Assembly: GCF_008369325.1 (NCBI RefSeq)
Contig: NZ_VOBI01000001.1
Coordinates: forward strand, 514,664 to 578,663
Reading direction: 5' to 3'
Source: Pseudomonas sp. ANT_H12B
GTDB taxonomy: Bacteria; Pseudomonadota; Gammaproteobacteria; Pseudomonadales; Pseudomonadaceae
Length of the DNA stretch: 64,000 nt
The notes under the pieces are model-generated. The model was not told the DNA's origin, searched no databases, and saw only the letters and a program-made list of their open reading frames with translations. Below, in pieces: positions 18,081-29,857 of this stretch (position 1 is its first letter; the number at the start of each line of letters is the position of its first letter). The position numbers were made by a program, and so were the translations under genes.

Positions 18081-18097
18081 TTGGAATATAATTTCTA
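18081..18097. promoter_or_regulatory. Putative IolR operator upstream of ibpA (site 1)
   Basis: TTGGAATATAATTTCTA matches the palindrome TGGAATATTTTTTCCA in the iolC-iolR gap at 13 of 16 positions. Binding by IolR is inferred. Confidence 0.45.
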
Positions 18098-18110
18098 TAT
18101 CAACTCATTT

Positions 18111-18125
18111 TAGAATTTTATTCTA
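18111..18125. promoter_or_regulatory. Putative IolR operator upstream of ibpA (site 2)
   Basis: TAGAATTTTATTCTA is a perfect 6-3-6 inverted repeat in AT-rich DNA. It overlaps the stop codon of the Gfo/Idh gene. It is related in core bases to the repeat at 28637-28655. Confidence 0.45.
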
Positions 18126-19170
18126 ATTTTATTCCATGACTGTCGAACGGGCTCAACGCCACCACTTGCCGGCGCTCGAAACTCAGTCGCGCAGCGTCTA
18201 GCACGCGGGTGGTCGCCAGTGCATCACGGGCTTTCACAGGCAGTGGGCCACCGCTCTGTAACGCGGCTTGTAGCTGTAAATAGAACTGATTCCAGCAACC
18301 GCGCTCGGAAGGAACCCGTTCACGCACTTCGCCCTGTTCAAACCAGCCCCAGCGGCGATGCTCTTCGACGCCCCAGCGTTGACCTTCGGATTTGGGCGTG
18401 AGCCCGTCGAGCGCCAACGCCTCCTGCCCGTCCAGGCCATCGACGCTGTAACAGCCCTGTGTGCCCGTTACCCGGAAGCGCGGGCCGGGAGTGTTTTGCA
18501 GGCAACTGCCGCCCAAGTGCGAAGTCACGCCACTGGCGTGGGTCAGGGACATAAAGAAGCCGTTATCGAAGACCTGGCCTTTTTCCAGATAATCCAGTTC
18601 GGCGTAGACCTGTGTGACCGGGCCGAACAAAAGCATCGCCTGATCCACCAGATGGCTACCGAGATCGCGCAGGAAACCACCGCCACTGCCGTTGTTCACC
18701 GAGGCTGGCGAGTAACGCTCGATCCGCGATTCGAAACGGGTGACCTGGCCCAGCGCGCCGGACTCGATGAGTTTGCGCACGGTGAGGAAGTCCGAGTCCC
18801 AGCGACGGTTTTGATAGACGCTGAGCGGCACGCCTTGGCGCTCGGCCATGGTGATCAGGGTTTGGGCCTGCTGCGCGTCAGCGGCGAACGGTTTGTCGCT
18901 GACCACTGCCACACCGTGTTCGATGCCATCGAGCACCAGTGCCGGACGGCCTTTTAGCGGTGTGGAGACCACCAGCACATCGATCCCGGCCTCCATCAGT
19001 TGGCCAATGCTGTCGAAGGCCGGCACCCCTGGATGCTCGGTCGCCAGTAACTGTCGGCGCTCCGGTGAACGGGTGACCACACCCACGAACGTCGCCGCCG
19101 GCAAACTACTGATCAGCGGAGCATGGAAAAACCGGCCGCCATGGCCGTAACCGACAAGTCCGATGCGCAT
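18118..19170 (-). CDS. Gfo/Idh/MocA family oxidoreductase (second inositol-type dehydrogenase)
   Basis: A 350-residue NAD(P)-dependent sugar/polyol dehydrogenase. The Rossmann start is MRIGLVGYGHGGRFFHAPL. The nicotinamide-site motif appears as VVSDKPFA (DKP instead of the more common EKP), and GGGFLRDLGSHLVDQ carries the catalytic D-x-x-x-H. It is last in the iolC-to-iolG block, 60 bases after iolG, with AAGGAG before the start. It is only distantly like IolG, so it may oxidise another inositol isomer (scyllo- or D-chiro-inositol) or a keto-inositol; that is inference. Its 3' end overlaps the ibpA regulatory DNA. Confidence 0.85.
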   Translation of the reverse strand: MRIGLVGYGHGGRFFHAPLISSLPAATFVGVVTRSPERRQLLATEHPGVPAFDSIGQLMEAGIDVLVVSTPLKGRPALVLDGIEHGVAVVSDKPFAADAQQAQTLITMAERQGVPLSVYQNRRWDSDFLTVRKLIESGALGQVTRFESRIERYSPASVNNGSGGGFLRDLGSHLVDQAMLLFGPVTQVYAELDYLEKGQVFDNGFFMSLTHASGVTSHLGGSCLQNTPGPRFRVTGTQGCYSVDGLDGQEALALDGLTPKSEGQRWGVEEHRRWGWFEQGEVRERVPSERGCWNQFYLQLQAALQSGGPLPVKARDALATTRVLDAARLSFERRQVVALSPFDSHGIKLE

Positions 19171-19187
19171 GAGAAATTCTCCTTATT

Positions 19188-19218
19188 GATCGTTCCCACG
19201 CTCTGCGTGGGAACGATC
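19188..19218. repeat. Palindromic repeat, gatcgttcccacg family
   Basis: GATCGTTCCCACG-ctctg-CGTGGGAACGATC is a perfect inverted repeat between iolG and the Gfo/Idh gene. Similar copies occur at 34416, 40369, 52799 and 58093. Confidence 0.85.
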
Positions 19219-19230
19219 ATTACGGGGGGG

Positions 19231-22229
<2,999 letters not shown>

Positions 22230-22259
22230 AACCGATCCTTCAATAAACGAGGAAACCCT

Positions 22260-22351
22260 TGTGGGAGCGAGCCTGCCCGCGAAAGCGGTGTGTCAGGCAA
22301 TACTCATGTTGAATGTGCCGGCCTCTTCGCGAGCAGGCTCGCTCCCACAGG
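22260..22351. repeat. REP pair inside the iol operon
   Basis: Inverted REP copies (gtgggagcgagcctgcccgc and gcgagcaggctcgctcccac) lie between iolI and iolD, which are transcribed in the same direction. Confidence 0.88.
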
Positions 22352-22361
22352 GGGATCTCCA

Positions 22362-23183
22362 TTAGCCTTGAGATTTTTGCAGGTGATGCATGCTCGCGCC
22401 GATCGCCTGCTGGATATCCGTCAGGCCATGCACGCTGTCGGCAAACGGTTCGAACGACAGGTAGCCGCTGTAACCGCTGCTGAGCAAGGTGTCGATTTGC
22501 GCCGCGCTGCCGAGGATGTCGCCCTCGCCCACCAGCACCCGATGCCCGTCACGAATGCTCGCCAGCGGCGCCTCGGCATCCTCGACACCGGAGATGTGCA
22601 CCAGCCCGGTCAGCTCGGGGAAAAACTCATGTTCGCTGGCCAGGTGATGGTGAAAGGTGTCGTGCACCAGACGGAACACATCCAGCCCGCCGATGACCTT
22701 GATCGCGTCCACTGCCGTGCGCTTGCGCCGCAGCGAGCACTGTTCGAAACCCAACGGCTCGATGAAACCGAGAATCCCGTGATCGCGCAGGATTGGCGCC
22801 AGTTCACTCAATGCCGTGCGCAAACCTGAAGCGCGTGCGGCCTCATTACGCGGGTCGGCACGGTCGTTGAGCGGGCACATGACCAACCCTTGAGCGCCGC
22901 AATCACGGGCATAAGCGGCCAGATTCAAGGCCTGTGCGCGACGCTCGTCATTCCACACATCAAACGGATACAGCGCGTTGATCGACAGCACGGTGATGCC
23001 TTTGGCGGCACACAATTCACGGACGCGCTCGGGGGCGGTGCCGTCTTCGATCTCGACGCCTTTAAGGTCGTTGCGAATTTCGATGGCGCCGGCCTTGAGG
23101 GTCACCGCCAGCTCGATGAACGCCGGCAGGGACAAACGTGGGGCGACCATACGGTTCAGGGCGAAGCGCAGGGGTTTGCTCAT
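22362..23183 (-). CDS. iolI: TIM-barrel sugar isomerase, probable inosose isomerase
   Basis: A 273-residue AP-endonuclease-2/xylose-isomerase-like TIM barrel. Visible features are IELAVTLKAGAIEIRNDL, ITVLSINALYPFDVW, FIEPLGFEQCSLR, VHDTFHHHLA and HISGVEDAEA, with the Glu, Asp and His residues that usually hold the metal in IolE/IolI. The iol cluster has a clear IolE elsewhere, so this second barrel is best read as IolI, which interconverts keto-inositols. The start at 23183 follows GGAGAACAACAATA; the upstream extension to 23354 runs into iolA and is rejected. Confidence 0.8.
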   Translation of the reverse strand: MSKPLRFALNRMVAPRLSLPAFIELAVTLKAGAIEIRNDLKGVEIEDGTAPERVRELCAAKGITVLSINALYPFDVWNDERRAQALNLAAYARDCGAQGLVMCPLNDRADPRNEAARASGLRTALSELAPILRDHGILGFIEPLGFEQCSLRRKRTAVDAIKVIGGLDVFRLVHDTFHHHLASEHEFFPELTGLVHISGVEDAEAPLASIRDGHRVLVGEGDILGSAAQIDTLLSSGYSGYLSFEPFADSVHGLTDIQQAIGASMHHLQKSQG

Positions 23184-23193
23184 TATTGTTGTT
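23183..23193 (-). promoter_or_regulatory. Crc/Hfq-type motif at the iolI start
   Basis: AACAACAATAA on the minus strand carries two overlapping AAnAAnAA matches between GGAG and the ATG, touching the start codon. Binding there would block the ribosome directly. Confidence 0.5.
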
Positions 23194-23208
23194 CTCCGCA
23201 GACGTGCG

Positions 23209-24711
23209 TTATTTGGCGGTTGGCATGCTGAATTCAGGGCCCTTGGCAATGCTGTCGGGCCAGCGCTGCATGACGCTTTTGTAGCGACTGTAAAAACGAA
23301 TGCCTTCTTCGCCGTAAGCGTGGTGATCGCCGAACAGCGAGCGTTTCCAGCCACCGAAGGAGTGCCAGGCCATCGGCACCGGAATCGGCACGTTGATGCC
23401 GACCATGCCGACCTTGATCGTGCGGGCGAAGGCTCGGGCGATACCGCCGTCGCGGGTGAAACAGGACACGCCGTTGCCGAACTCGTGGGCGTTGATCAAC
23501 GCGACGGCGCTGGCAAAATCCGGTACCCGCACGATGCCCAGCACCGGACCGAAAATTTCCTGTTGGTAGATGCTCATCTCGGTCGTGACGTTATCGAACA
23601 GTGTCGCGCCGACGAAGAAACCGTTTTCGGCGCCCGGCACCTTGAAGTTGCGGCCATCGACAATCAGCTGCGCGCCCTGGGCCACGCCTTCGTCGATGAA
23701 ACCTTCGACTTTGGCCTTGTGCTCGGCCGTCACCAACGGGCCCATGTCGATGTCGCCCAGCAGGCCGTTGCCGACTTTCAGTTGATCGATACGCGGCAGC
23801 AGTTTGGCAATCAGTTGATCACCGACATCGCCCACCGCCACGGCAATCGAAATAGCCATGCAGCGCTCGCCGGCCGAACCGAAAGCGGCGCCGATCAAGG
23901 CATCCGCCGCTTGATCCAGATCCGCATCGGGCATGACGATCATGTGATTTTTCGCCCCGCCCAGTGCCTGCACACGCTTGCCGCGGGAGGTGGCTTGCTG
24001 GTGGATGTACTCGGCAATCGGCGTCGAGCCGACAAAGGAGATCGCTTCGATATCCGGGTGTTGCAGCAACGCGTCGACGGCGGTCTTGTCACCCTGAACC
24101 ACGTTGAACACACCGTCTGGCAAACCGGCTTCGCTCAACAGACGGGCCATCAGCACACTGGCGGACGGGTCGCGCTCGGACGGTTTGAGGATGAAGCAGT
24201 TACCGGTGATCAGCGCCAGCGGGATCATCCACAGCGGCACCATCACCGGGAAGTTGAACGGCGTCACGCCAGCACACACGCCCAGTGGCTGACGAAGGTT
24301 CCAGTTATCGATGCCGCCACCGATGTTATCGCTGAATTCGGTTTTCAGCAGGTTCGGCGCACCGCAGGCGTATTCGACGATCTCGATGCCGCGGGTGACT
24401 TCACCCTTGGCGTCCGAGAACACTTTGCCGTGTTCGCGGCTGATGATTTCTGCCAACTCATCGTGATGTTGGTCGAGCAATTCCTTGAATTTGAACATCA
24501 CCCGCGAACGACGCAAGGACGATTGCTCGGACCAGGCCGGGAACGCTTGCAGCGCCGAGGCGACGGCTTCGTCTACGGTCTTCTGGCTGGCCAGCCCGAC
24601 GCGCGCCTGGACGCTGCCGGTGGCCGGATTGAAGACATTGCTGAAGCGTTCGCTGCCGCTGTCTTGCACTTGACCGTGGATGTAATGGCCGATTACCGGG
24701 GCGTCGCTCAT
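23209..24711 (-). CDS. iolA: Methylmalonate-semialdehyde dehydrogenase (CoA-acylating)
   Basis: A 500-residue aldehyde dehydrogenase of the MmsA/IolA class, converting malonate semialdehyde (and methylmalonate semialdehyde) to acetyl-CoA or propionyl-CoA. The fold motifs are [14 protein letters not shown] (143-156), [11 protein letters not shown] (227-237), the catalytic Cys284 in [11 protein letters not shown], and [13 protein letters not shown]. The length matches the family. It lies between iolB and iolI, 25-30 bases from each. Pseudomonads also keep an mmsA for valine degradation; location in the iol block makes iolA the better name. Confidence 0.93.
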   Translation of the reverse strand: MSDAPVIGHYIHGQVQDSGSERFSNVFNPATGSVQARVGLASQKTVDEAVASALQAFPAWSEQSSLRRSRVMFKFKELLDQHHDELAEIISREHGKVFSDAKGEVTRGIEIVEYACGAPNLLKTEFSDNIGGGIDNWNLRQPLGVCAGVTPFNFPVMVPLWMIPLALITGNCFILKPSERDPSASVLMARLLSEAGLPDGVFNVVQGDKTAVDALLQHPDIEAISFVGSTPIAEYIHQQATSRGKRVQALGGAKNHMIVMPDADLDQAADALIGAAFGSAGERCMAISIAVAVGDVGDQLIAKLLPRIDQLKVGNGLLGDIDMGPLVTAEHKAKVEGFIDEGVAQGAQLIVDGRNFKVPGAENGFFVGATLFDNVTTEMSIYQQEIFGPVLGIVRVPDFASAVALINAHEFGNGVSCFTRDGGIARAFARTIKVGMVGINVPIPVPMAWHSFGGWKRSLFGDHHAYGEEGIRFYSRYKSVMQRWPDSIAKGPEFSMPTAK

Positions 24712-24713
24712 CG

Positions 24714-24721
24714 TTATTGTT
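24714..24721 (-). promoter_or_regulatory. Crc/Hfq-type motif at the iolA start
   Basis: AACAATAA on the minus strand lies exactly between GGAG and the iolA ATG. Confidence 0.5.
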
Positions 24722-24740
24722 CTCCGTGCAGAAGTAGGAT

Positions 24741-25550
24741 TCAGAGGTCCAGCAGCCAGCTGTGCTGCGGATCGTTATGGAACTGCCAGACACGTTTGGG
24801 GCCCGCCATCACGTTCAGGTAATACGACTCGTAGCCGTACGGCACGCTGACCGGGTGGTAGCCCTTGGGCACGACCACGAGGTCGCTGTTTTCCACGGCC
24901 ATGGCCTGATCGATGCTGCGATCGTCGGTGTAGACCCGCTGAAACACGAAGCCCTGTGGCGGGTTGATCTGGTGGTAATAGGTTTCTTCGAGAAAACTCT
25001 GGTACGGCAAATCGTCGGTGTCGTGCTTGTGCGGCGGGTAGCTCGACGAGTGACCCGACGGCGTACGCACTTCCACCACCAACAGCGAATGGGCCGGTTC
25101 GGTGTCCGGCAGGATGTCGCAGACGTAACGGGTGTTGGCGCCTTTGCCGCGTACGCTGCGCTTCATGGTGTCGGGTTTGATCAGCCGCGGGCCGAGGCCG
25201 TTGCTCGTTGAACCGGGTGCGGCGCAAACGGCGATTTGCACATCGCTGAGCGCGACCACTTGCGCCTGACTGCCGGGTGGCAAGTACGCCGCGAAGGGCG
25301 ATTTGTCTTCGAACACCGATTGACGGTCACCGATGTTGTCCCAGTCGAAAGCGCCCTGCCCCGGCGCTTCACCCTTGATGCCAACCCGACCGCTGAGCAG
25401 CACCAGGCACAGTTCTTTATCACCGGCCGACACCGGCAGGGTTTCGCCCAGGCTCAAGCGATAAGCGGCGAAGCCAACGTATTCCAGCTCACGTTTACCC
25501 AGCTCGACCATGGTCCGGCCACGGGCATTGCTTTTGACCAGCAGGCTCAT
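24741..25550 (-). CDS. iolB: 5-Deoxy-glucuronate isomerase
   Basis: A 269-residue double-cupin isomerase turning 5-deoxy-D-glucuronate into 5-dehydro-2-deoxy-D-gluconate. The hallmark is the metal-binding cupin strand [13 protein letters not shown] with two His, followed by [19 protein letters not shown] and [20 protein letters not shown]. The start overlaps the iolE stop by four bases, so the two are coupled. Length is typical for IolB. Confidence 0.95.
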   Translation of the reverse strand: MSLLVKSNARGRTMVELGKRELEYVGFAAYRLSLGETLPVSAGDKELCLVLLSGRVGIKGEAPGQGAFDWDNIGDRQSVFEDKSPFAAYLPPGSQAQVVALSDVQIAVCAAPGSTSNGLGPRLIKPDTMKRSVRGKGANTRYVCDILPDTEPAHSLLVVEVRTPSGHSSSYPPHKHDTDDLPYQSFLEETYYHQINPPQGFVFQRVYTDDRSIDQAMAVENSDLVVVPKGYHPVSVPYGYESYYLNVMAGPKRVWQFHNDPQHSWLLDL

Positions 25551-26440
25551 AATGCAGTCCTCTCATCAAGCAGCGAACGCAAGGTGTCGTAGCCTTTTTT
25601 GGCGTAGACGTAACTTGGCGCCACCGCTGGATCCTGTTCCGCTTCGACCACTAGCCAGCCGTGGTAACCGGCCGCCAGCAGCACGTCGAGCAAGGCGCCG
25701 AAGTCGATGTCGCCATCGCCGGGCACGGTGAAGGTGCCGTTGATGATGCAGTCCGGGAAGCTCCACAGGTTGTTGCGCGCCAGTTGCACCACTGGTTTGC
25801 GCACGTCCTTGAAATGCACATGGCAGACGCGTTCGATGTGTTTGCGCAGAACCTGCAACGGTTCGCCGCCGCCCATGTAGCAATGGCCCGAATCGAACAG
25901 CAGGCCGACTTCGCTGCCGGTCAGCGCCATCAATTTGTCGATGTCTGCCGGGGATTCGACGTAGGCACCCATGTGATGGTGGTAGGCCAGACGCACGCCT
26001 TGGGACAGGGTGAAGCGCGCCAGTTCGGTGAGCTTGTCGGCGTATTCCTGCCAGGCGTGTTCGGTGTGGAAACGCGGGCGCTCGACCAGCGGGATGCGCT
26101 GGCCTTGAATGGAATCAGCGACCTCGCCATAGACCAGCACCTTGGCGCCGTTCTTCGCCAACAACTCGACATGGCGGCTGATGGCGTCGATTTCTTCGGC
26201 CACCGAGCGGCGGGCCAGACGGCTGGAATACCAGCCGGAGACCAACGCCAGATCGTAAGGCCGCAGCACGTCACCGACGCCTTTGGCATCCTTGGGGAAT
26301 TTACCGTTGAGTTCGAAACCTTCGTAGCCGATTTCCTTGCCTTCGCCGAGGGCGGTGCTCAGCGGCGTCTCGCCACCGAGGGACGGCAGGTCGTCGTTGC
26401 TCCAGGAGATCGGGTTGATGCCAATTCGAATAGCGGGCAT
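25547..26440 (-). CDS. iolE: Inosose dehydratase
   Basis: A 297-residue TIM-barrel enzyme dehydrating 2-keto-myo-inositol to trihydroxycyclohexanedione (second step). Family motifs are RIGINPISWSNDDLPSLGG at the N-terminus, GYEGFELNGKFP, RLAYHHHMGAYVE, FDSGHCYMGG, CHVHFKDVR and WLVVEAEQDP. The conserved acidic and His residues for Mn/Co binding are visible. It has an AAAGGTG site and is followed by iolB with a four-base overlap. A REP pair separates it from iolC. Confidence 0.95.
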   Translation of the reverse strand: MPAIRIGINPISWSNDDLPSLGGETPLSTALGEGKEIGYEGFELNGKFPKDAKGVGDVLRPYDLALVSGWYSSRLARRSVAEEIDAISRHVELLAKNGAKVLVYGEVADSIQGQRIPLVERPRFHTEHAWQEYADKLTELARFTLSQGVRLAYHHHMGAYVESPADIDKLMALTGSEVGLLFDSGHCYMGGGEPLQVLRKHIERVCHVHFKDVRKPVVQLARNNLWSFPDCIINGTFTVPGDGDIDFGALLDVLLAAGYHGWLVVEAEQDPAVAPSYVYAKKGYDTLRSLLDERTAL

Positions 26441-26451
26441 GGCTGCACCTT

Positions 26452-26459
26452 TTATTGTT
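26452..26459 (-). promoter_or_regulatory. Crc/Hfq-type motif before iolE
   Basis: AACAATAA on the minus strand lies directly next to the AAAGGTG ribosome site of iolE. Confidence 0.5.
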
Positions 26460-26490
26460 TTTTACATAAATCATTAAGAGCGACACAAAA

Positions 26491-26584
26491 CCCTGTGGGA
26501 GCGAGCCTGCTCGCGATGAGGGCAGCACATTCAACATAGATGTAACTGTCAGTCCGCTATCGCGAGCAGGCTCGCTCCCACAGG
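26491..26584. repeat. REP pair inside the iol operon
   Basis: Inverted REP copies (tgtgggagcgagcctgctcg and cgagcaggctcgctcccaca) lie between iolC and iolE. Confidence 0.88.
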
Positions 26585-26609
26585 TTCTGTGTTCACACAT
26601 TGAAAATGT

Positions 26610-28547
26610 TCAGCTTCGGGCCGTGCGCCAGGCATCGATCAGTTCGACGAACGTGACCTGCACCTGGCGGATCAGCGTTTCGTCGTCGATTTCGCCGGCC
26701 ATCCACGCGCGGCTCGGCTCCTGGAAAATCGTCCGGCCCACGGCGAAACCACGGCACGTCTGGCTCTGGCTGGCCTGTTGAAACCCTTCGGCCAGTGCCG
26801 CTGCCGGTGCATTCAGCCCCAGCAACACCACGCCTCGGCAGTACGGATCACGTTCCTGAATCAGTTCGTCGAGTTGTTTCCACTCCTCGGCGCTCTGCGC
26901 TTCGATCTTCCACCATGCCGGGTAAATGCCCAGGTTGTAGAGGCGTTTCAGCGCGCGATACAACACGTGCGGATGCGTCGACGGATGATCTTTAGGCGGG
27001 ATGATTTCCAGCAGCAATTCATGACCGCTGACCTGGGAGGCCTGGTACAAACCCTTGATCTGCGCTTCCTGTTCCAGTCGCAGCAGCGGTTCGTCGTCGG
27101 GGTGAAATTGCACCAGGCACTTGATGATTTGTTCCTGCGGCCAGGCAATCAGGTTGCTGCCGATGGAGCGCCCATGTTCGAAGGCCAATGGCCGCGAACC
27201 CTGCACTTCCACCGGTCGCGCCACCCACCAGCCGCGACCGGTGGCGACGTTCAGCGAGTCCTGGCCGAAGCGTTGATCGGCCAGCAGCCCGACATCGGCC
27301 TCGATGCCCTGCTCGCGCAAATCGGCTTCGACCCGCTCCACAGCCTTGATAAACAGTTGCTTGAGTTCGCCGATGGCGTTCAGGTCGCGACCGCCCTTGT
27401 GCGCCAGTTCCACCAGTTGCCCGCGATGGTCGAAGGCAAAAATGAACAGTTGCTTCCACTGTTTGCGCGGCACGCTGACCTGATGCAGACGCTGCAACAC
27501 TGCGTCCTGATCCGGCCGGGTAATCGGCACCGGGCTGTTGAATAGATAGTCGAGTTCGGCGCGGGTCGGCATCGCCGGGGCGCAGGCATGGCGCGACACC
27601 ACCAGCCCGCCACAGGCATTGGCCAACTGGCAGCAGCGCTCGTCGCTAGCCTCCTCCAGCCAACCGGCGAGGAAGCCCGACATGAAGGCATCGCCGGCCC
27701 CCAGCACATTCAACACTTCCACCCGAACGCCGGGATAAATGGCGCCGTCCTCGAGACGCTCAGGAATGACGCCGTGAATCACCGTGCAACCTTGCGGGCC
27801 GAGTTTGACCACCAGGGTCGCCGCGCTCAGGCGCCGCACATTGCGCAACGCGGTGAGCAAATCCTCGGAGCCGCCGGCAATCAAAAACTCTTCTTCAGTA
27901 CCAACGATCAGGTCGAAACGCGGGAGGATTTTCTGCACATGCTGGCTGACGTTCTGGTCGGCAACGAAACGGGTTTCACCGTCGGCCTTGCCGGCCAGAC
28001 CCCAGAGCACCGGGCGATAGTCAATGTCCAGCACCCGTTTGACGTTGTGCTTCTCGGCGTAATCCAGCGCCTGGATGCTCGCCTTGTAGACGCCGTCGGT
28101 GGAGAAATGGGTGCCGGTGATCAGCAAGGCTTTGCTGGAGGCAATGAAAGACTCGCTGATGTCTTCGGCCCGCAGTGCCATGTCGGCGCAGTTTTCGCGG
28201 TAGAAGACCAAAGGAAAGGTTTCGCGGTCCTTGAGGCCCAGCAGGACCATGGCGGTCAGACGTTCCGGATCGACCTTGATGCCGCTGACATCGCAACCTT
28301 CGCGGGTCAGGGATTCCACCAGGAAGCGACCCATGTGGTCATCCCCTACCCGGCTCAGCATCGCCGATTTCAGGCCCAGCCGAGCCGTGCCGAAAGCGAT
28401 GTTGGCGGATGATCCACCGAGGTATTTGGCGAAGCTTGAAACATCTTCCAACCGCGCTCCGACTTGCTGCGCATAGAGGTCGACGCCAAGGCGCCCGAGG
28501 CAAATCAGATCCAATTGACGCCCACTGGCAAAACGAGTCTGGCCCAT
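26610..28547 (-). CDS. iolC: 5-Dehydro-2-deoxygluconokinase fused to DUF2090 aldolase-like domain
   Basis: A 645-residue fusion. The N-terminal PfkB kinase (residues 10-330) phosphorylates 5-dehydro-2-deoxygluconate; it has LGGSSANIAFGTARLG (43-58), the signature VLGAGDAFMSGF (281-292) and catalytic Asp286. The C-terminal DUF2090 domain (about 340-640), with FIFAFDHRGQLVEL and YRALKRLYNLGIYPAWWKIE, is an aldolase-like barrel. No separate iolJ is present, so this domain probably cleaves the phosphorylated product to dihydroxyacetone phosphate and malonate semialdehyde. The gene is first in the iol block and divergent from iolR, with an A-rich AAAAATAA tract before its ribosome site. Confidence 0.93.
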   Translation of the reverse strand: MGQTRFASGRQLDLICLGRLGVDLYAQQVGARLEDVSSFAKYLGGSSANIAFGTARLGLKSAMLSRVGDDHMGRFLVESLTREGCDVSGIKVDPERLTAMVLLGLKDRETFPLVFYRENCADMALRAEDISESFIASSKALLITGTHFSTDGVYKASIQALDYAEKHNVKRVLDIDYRPVLWGLAGKADGETRFVADQNVSQHVQKILPRFDLIVGTEEEFLIAGGSEDLLTALRNVRRLSAATLVVKLGPQGCTVIHGVIPERLEDGAIYPGVRVEVLNVLGAGDAFMSGFLAGWLEEASDERCCQLANACGGLVVSRHACAPAMPTRAELDYLFNSPVPITRPDQDAVLQRLHQVSVPRKQWKQLFIFAFDHRGQLVELAHKGGRDLNAIGELKQLFIKAVERVEADLREQGIEADVGLLADQRFGQDSLNVATGRGWWVARPVEVQGSRPLAFEHGRSIGSNLIAWPQEQIIKCLVQFHPDDEPLLRLEQEAQIKGLYQASQVSGHELLLEIIPPKDHPSTHPHVLYRALKRLYNLGIYPAWWKIEAQSAEEWKQLDELIQERDPYCRGVVLLGLNAPAAALAEGFQQASQSQTCRGFAVGRTIFQEPSRAWMAGEIDDETLIRQVQVTFVELIDAWRTARS

Positions 28548-28558
28548 GTTGGCTCCTG

Positions 28559-28566
28559 TTATTTTT
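28559..28566 (-). promoter_or_regulatory. Crc/Hfq-type motif before iolC
   Basis: AAAAATAA on the minus strand is two bases before the GGAG of iolC. Confidence 0.5.
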
Positions 28567-28636
28567 ATCAGCCTGCGTTCGGGGCGATGGCCGCGCCGAA
28601 CGCTCTTGGTGGATGGAGACTAAAACGTCCGGGGCC

Positions 28637-28655
28637 GAATAATCAATAATTATTC
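28637..28655. promoter_or_regulatory. Putative IolR operator, iolC-iolR gap (site 1)
   Basis: GAATAA-(7)-TTATTC inverted repeat in the divergent iolC-iolR gap (28548-28857), which is strikingly AT-rich and has no gene. RpiR-type regulators bind palindromes of this size; binding here is inferred. Confidence 0.45.
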
Positions 28656-28670
28656 TAAATATTTTTTACG

Positions 28671-28686
28671 TGGAATATTTTTTCCA
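28671..28686. promoter_or_regulatory. Putative IolR operator, iolC-iolR gap (site 2)
   Basis: TGGAATATTTTTTCCA inverted repeat (TGGAA/TTCCA). It resembles the site at 18081-18097 before ibpA, linking the two inositol transcription units. Confidence 0.5.
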
Positions 28687-28833
28687 ATAAGCTGTGGTAC
28701 AGGCGTTCCACAGGCAGTGCATCGTTTCAGCACACATCACACAGACTGCAAGCTCAAGATTTTATTCCGGCCTACCCTGTAGACTGCGCACAGCCAACCT
28801 ATTGTCAGGGGATGACCTATTCGTCGTTCCTAT

Positions 28834-28841
28834 AAGAACAA
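28834..28841 (+). promoter_or_regulatory. Crc/Hfq-type motif before iolR
   Basis: AAGAACAA lies three bases before the AGAAGGA ribosome site of iolR and fits AAnAAnAA. Confidence 0.4.
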
Positions 28842-28857
28842 GCCAGAAGGATCCTTT

Positions 28858-29778
28858 ATGTCCCGCACCGATCAGCCGGCTCCGACCGAGAGCACGCCCG
28901 ACAGCGATCTCGCCAGCCCCCCGATCAACGCCGAGCGTCTGCTGCAGCTGATCACCAACGAGTACGAAAGCCTGCCGCGCCAGCTCAAACGCATCGCCAG
29001 TTACATGAGCCAGCAGAGCGACCGGATCATGGTCGACCGCATCAGCGACATCGCCCGCGAGTGCGAAGTGCACCCGTCGGCGATCGTGCGGTTTTCCCAG
29101 CGCTTCGGGTTCAGCGGCTTCAGCGAAATGCAGGCACTGTTTCGCGAGGCCTATACCCACAAGACCACGCCGGTTCAGAACTACCAGCAGCGCATTCGCA
29201 GCATGATCGCCAACAAGTCGCAGAAGGCCAGCGGCGGCGATCTGGCGCGCGAGTGCATCAATGCGACCCTGTCTGGCATCGAACGCCTGGGGCTGGAACT
29301 CGACGATGCAGCCTTCGACAAGGCCGTCGACCTGGTGGTGAATGCCGACAATATCTACGTGGTCGGGGTGCGCCGTTCGTTCGCGGTGGCCGACTACCTG
29401 GTCTACAACCTGCAACACACCAACAAGCGCATCCATCTGGTCTCGGGGCTCGGCGGCAGCTACCGCGAGCAGATGCGCAGCGTGCGCGCCAATGACCTGG
29501 TAATCGCCATCAGCTTCACGCCCTATGGCAAAGAAACCCAACACTGCCTGCGCATCGCCCAGCACCATCAGGCCAAAACCCTGATCATCACCGACAGCAA
29601 CCTCTCGCCCCTGGCCAAGCGAGCCAGCACTGTGCTGCTGGTCAACGAAGGCAGCTCGTTTGCCTTCCGTTCGCTGAGTGCCACACTGTGCTTGTGCCAG
29701 GCGCTGTTTATTGCCGTGGCCTATCGCCTGGAATTGAAGGTCGATGAGATTCACGAACAGGTCGGCTTCGAGGATTAG
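28858..29778 (+). CDS. iolR: RpiR/MurR-family transcriptional regulator of inositol genes
   Basis: A 306-residue regulator. The N-terminal HTH_6 domain (about residues 25-105) includes DRISDIARECEVHPSAIVRF and QRFGFSGFSEMQALFREAY. A C-terminal SIS sugar-phosphate-binding domain (about 140-280) has NIYVVGVRRSFAVADYLVY and DLVIAISFTPYGKET. It is divergent from iolC across a 310-base AT-rich gap with palindromes, so it most likely represses the iol block and the importer, and is released by a phosphorylated intermediate. The ribosome site AGAAGGA is followed by the ATG at 28858. Confidence 0.88.
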   Translation: MSRTDQPAPTESTPDSDLASPPINAERLLQLITNEYESLPRQLKRIASYMSQQSDRIMVDRISDIARECEVHPSAIVRFSQRFGFSGFSEMQALFREAYTHKTTPVQNYQQRIRSMIANKSQKASGGDLARECINATLSGIERLGLELDDAAFDKAVDLVVNADNIYVVGVRRSFAVADYLVYNLQHTNKRIHLVSGLGGSYREQMRSVRANDLVIAISFTPYGKETQHCLRIAQHHQAKTLIITDSNLSPLAKRASTVLLVNEGSSFAFRSLSATLCLCQALFIAVAYRLELKVDEIHEQVGFED

Positions 29779-29857
29779 CAGCACGCCGTTTGCAGCTCGC
29801 TGAACCTCAGCCAAGGTAGTCCGTCCTGAAACGGACATCTGAAGGAGGAGCGGTTCA

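Noticed and set aside
22978..24822. 614-codon plus-strand open frame opposite iolA
   Set aside because: It lies antisense to a clear aldehyde dehydrogenase and its composition (His/Gln/Arg/Ala) is typical of antisense frames in high-GC DNA.
22362..26440. Both TIM-barrel genes considered as duplicate iolE
   Set aside because: Only the gene at 25547-26440 has the IolE start and the GHCYMGG/HFKD motifs; the other is diverged and fits IolI better.
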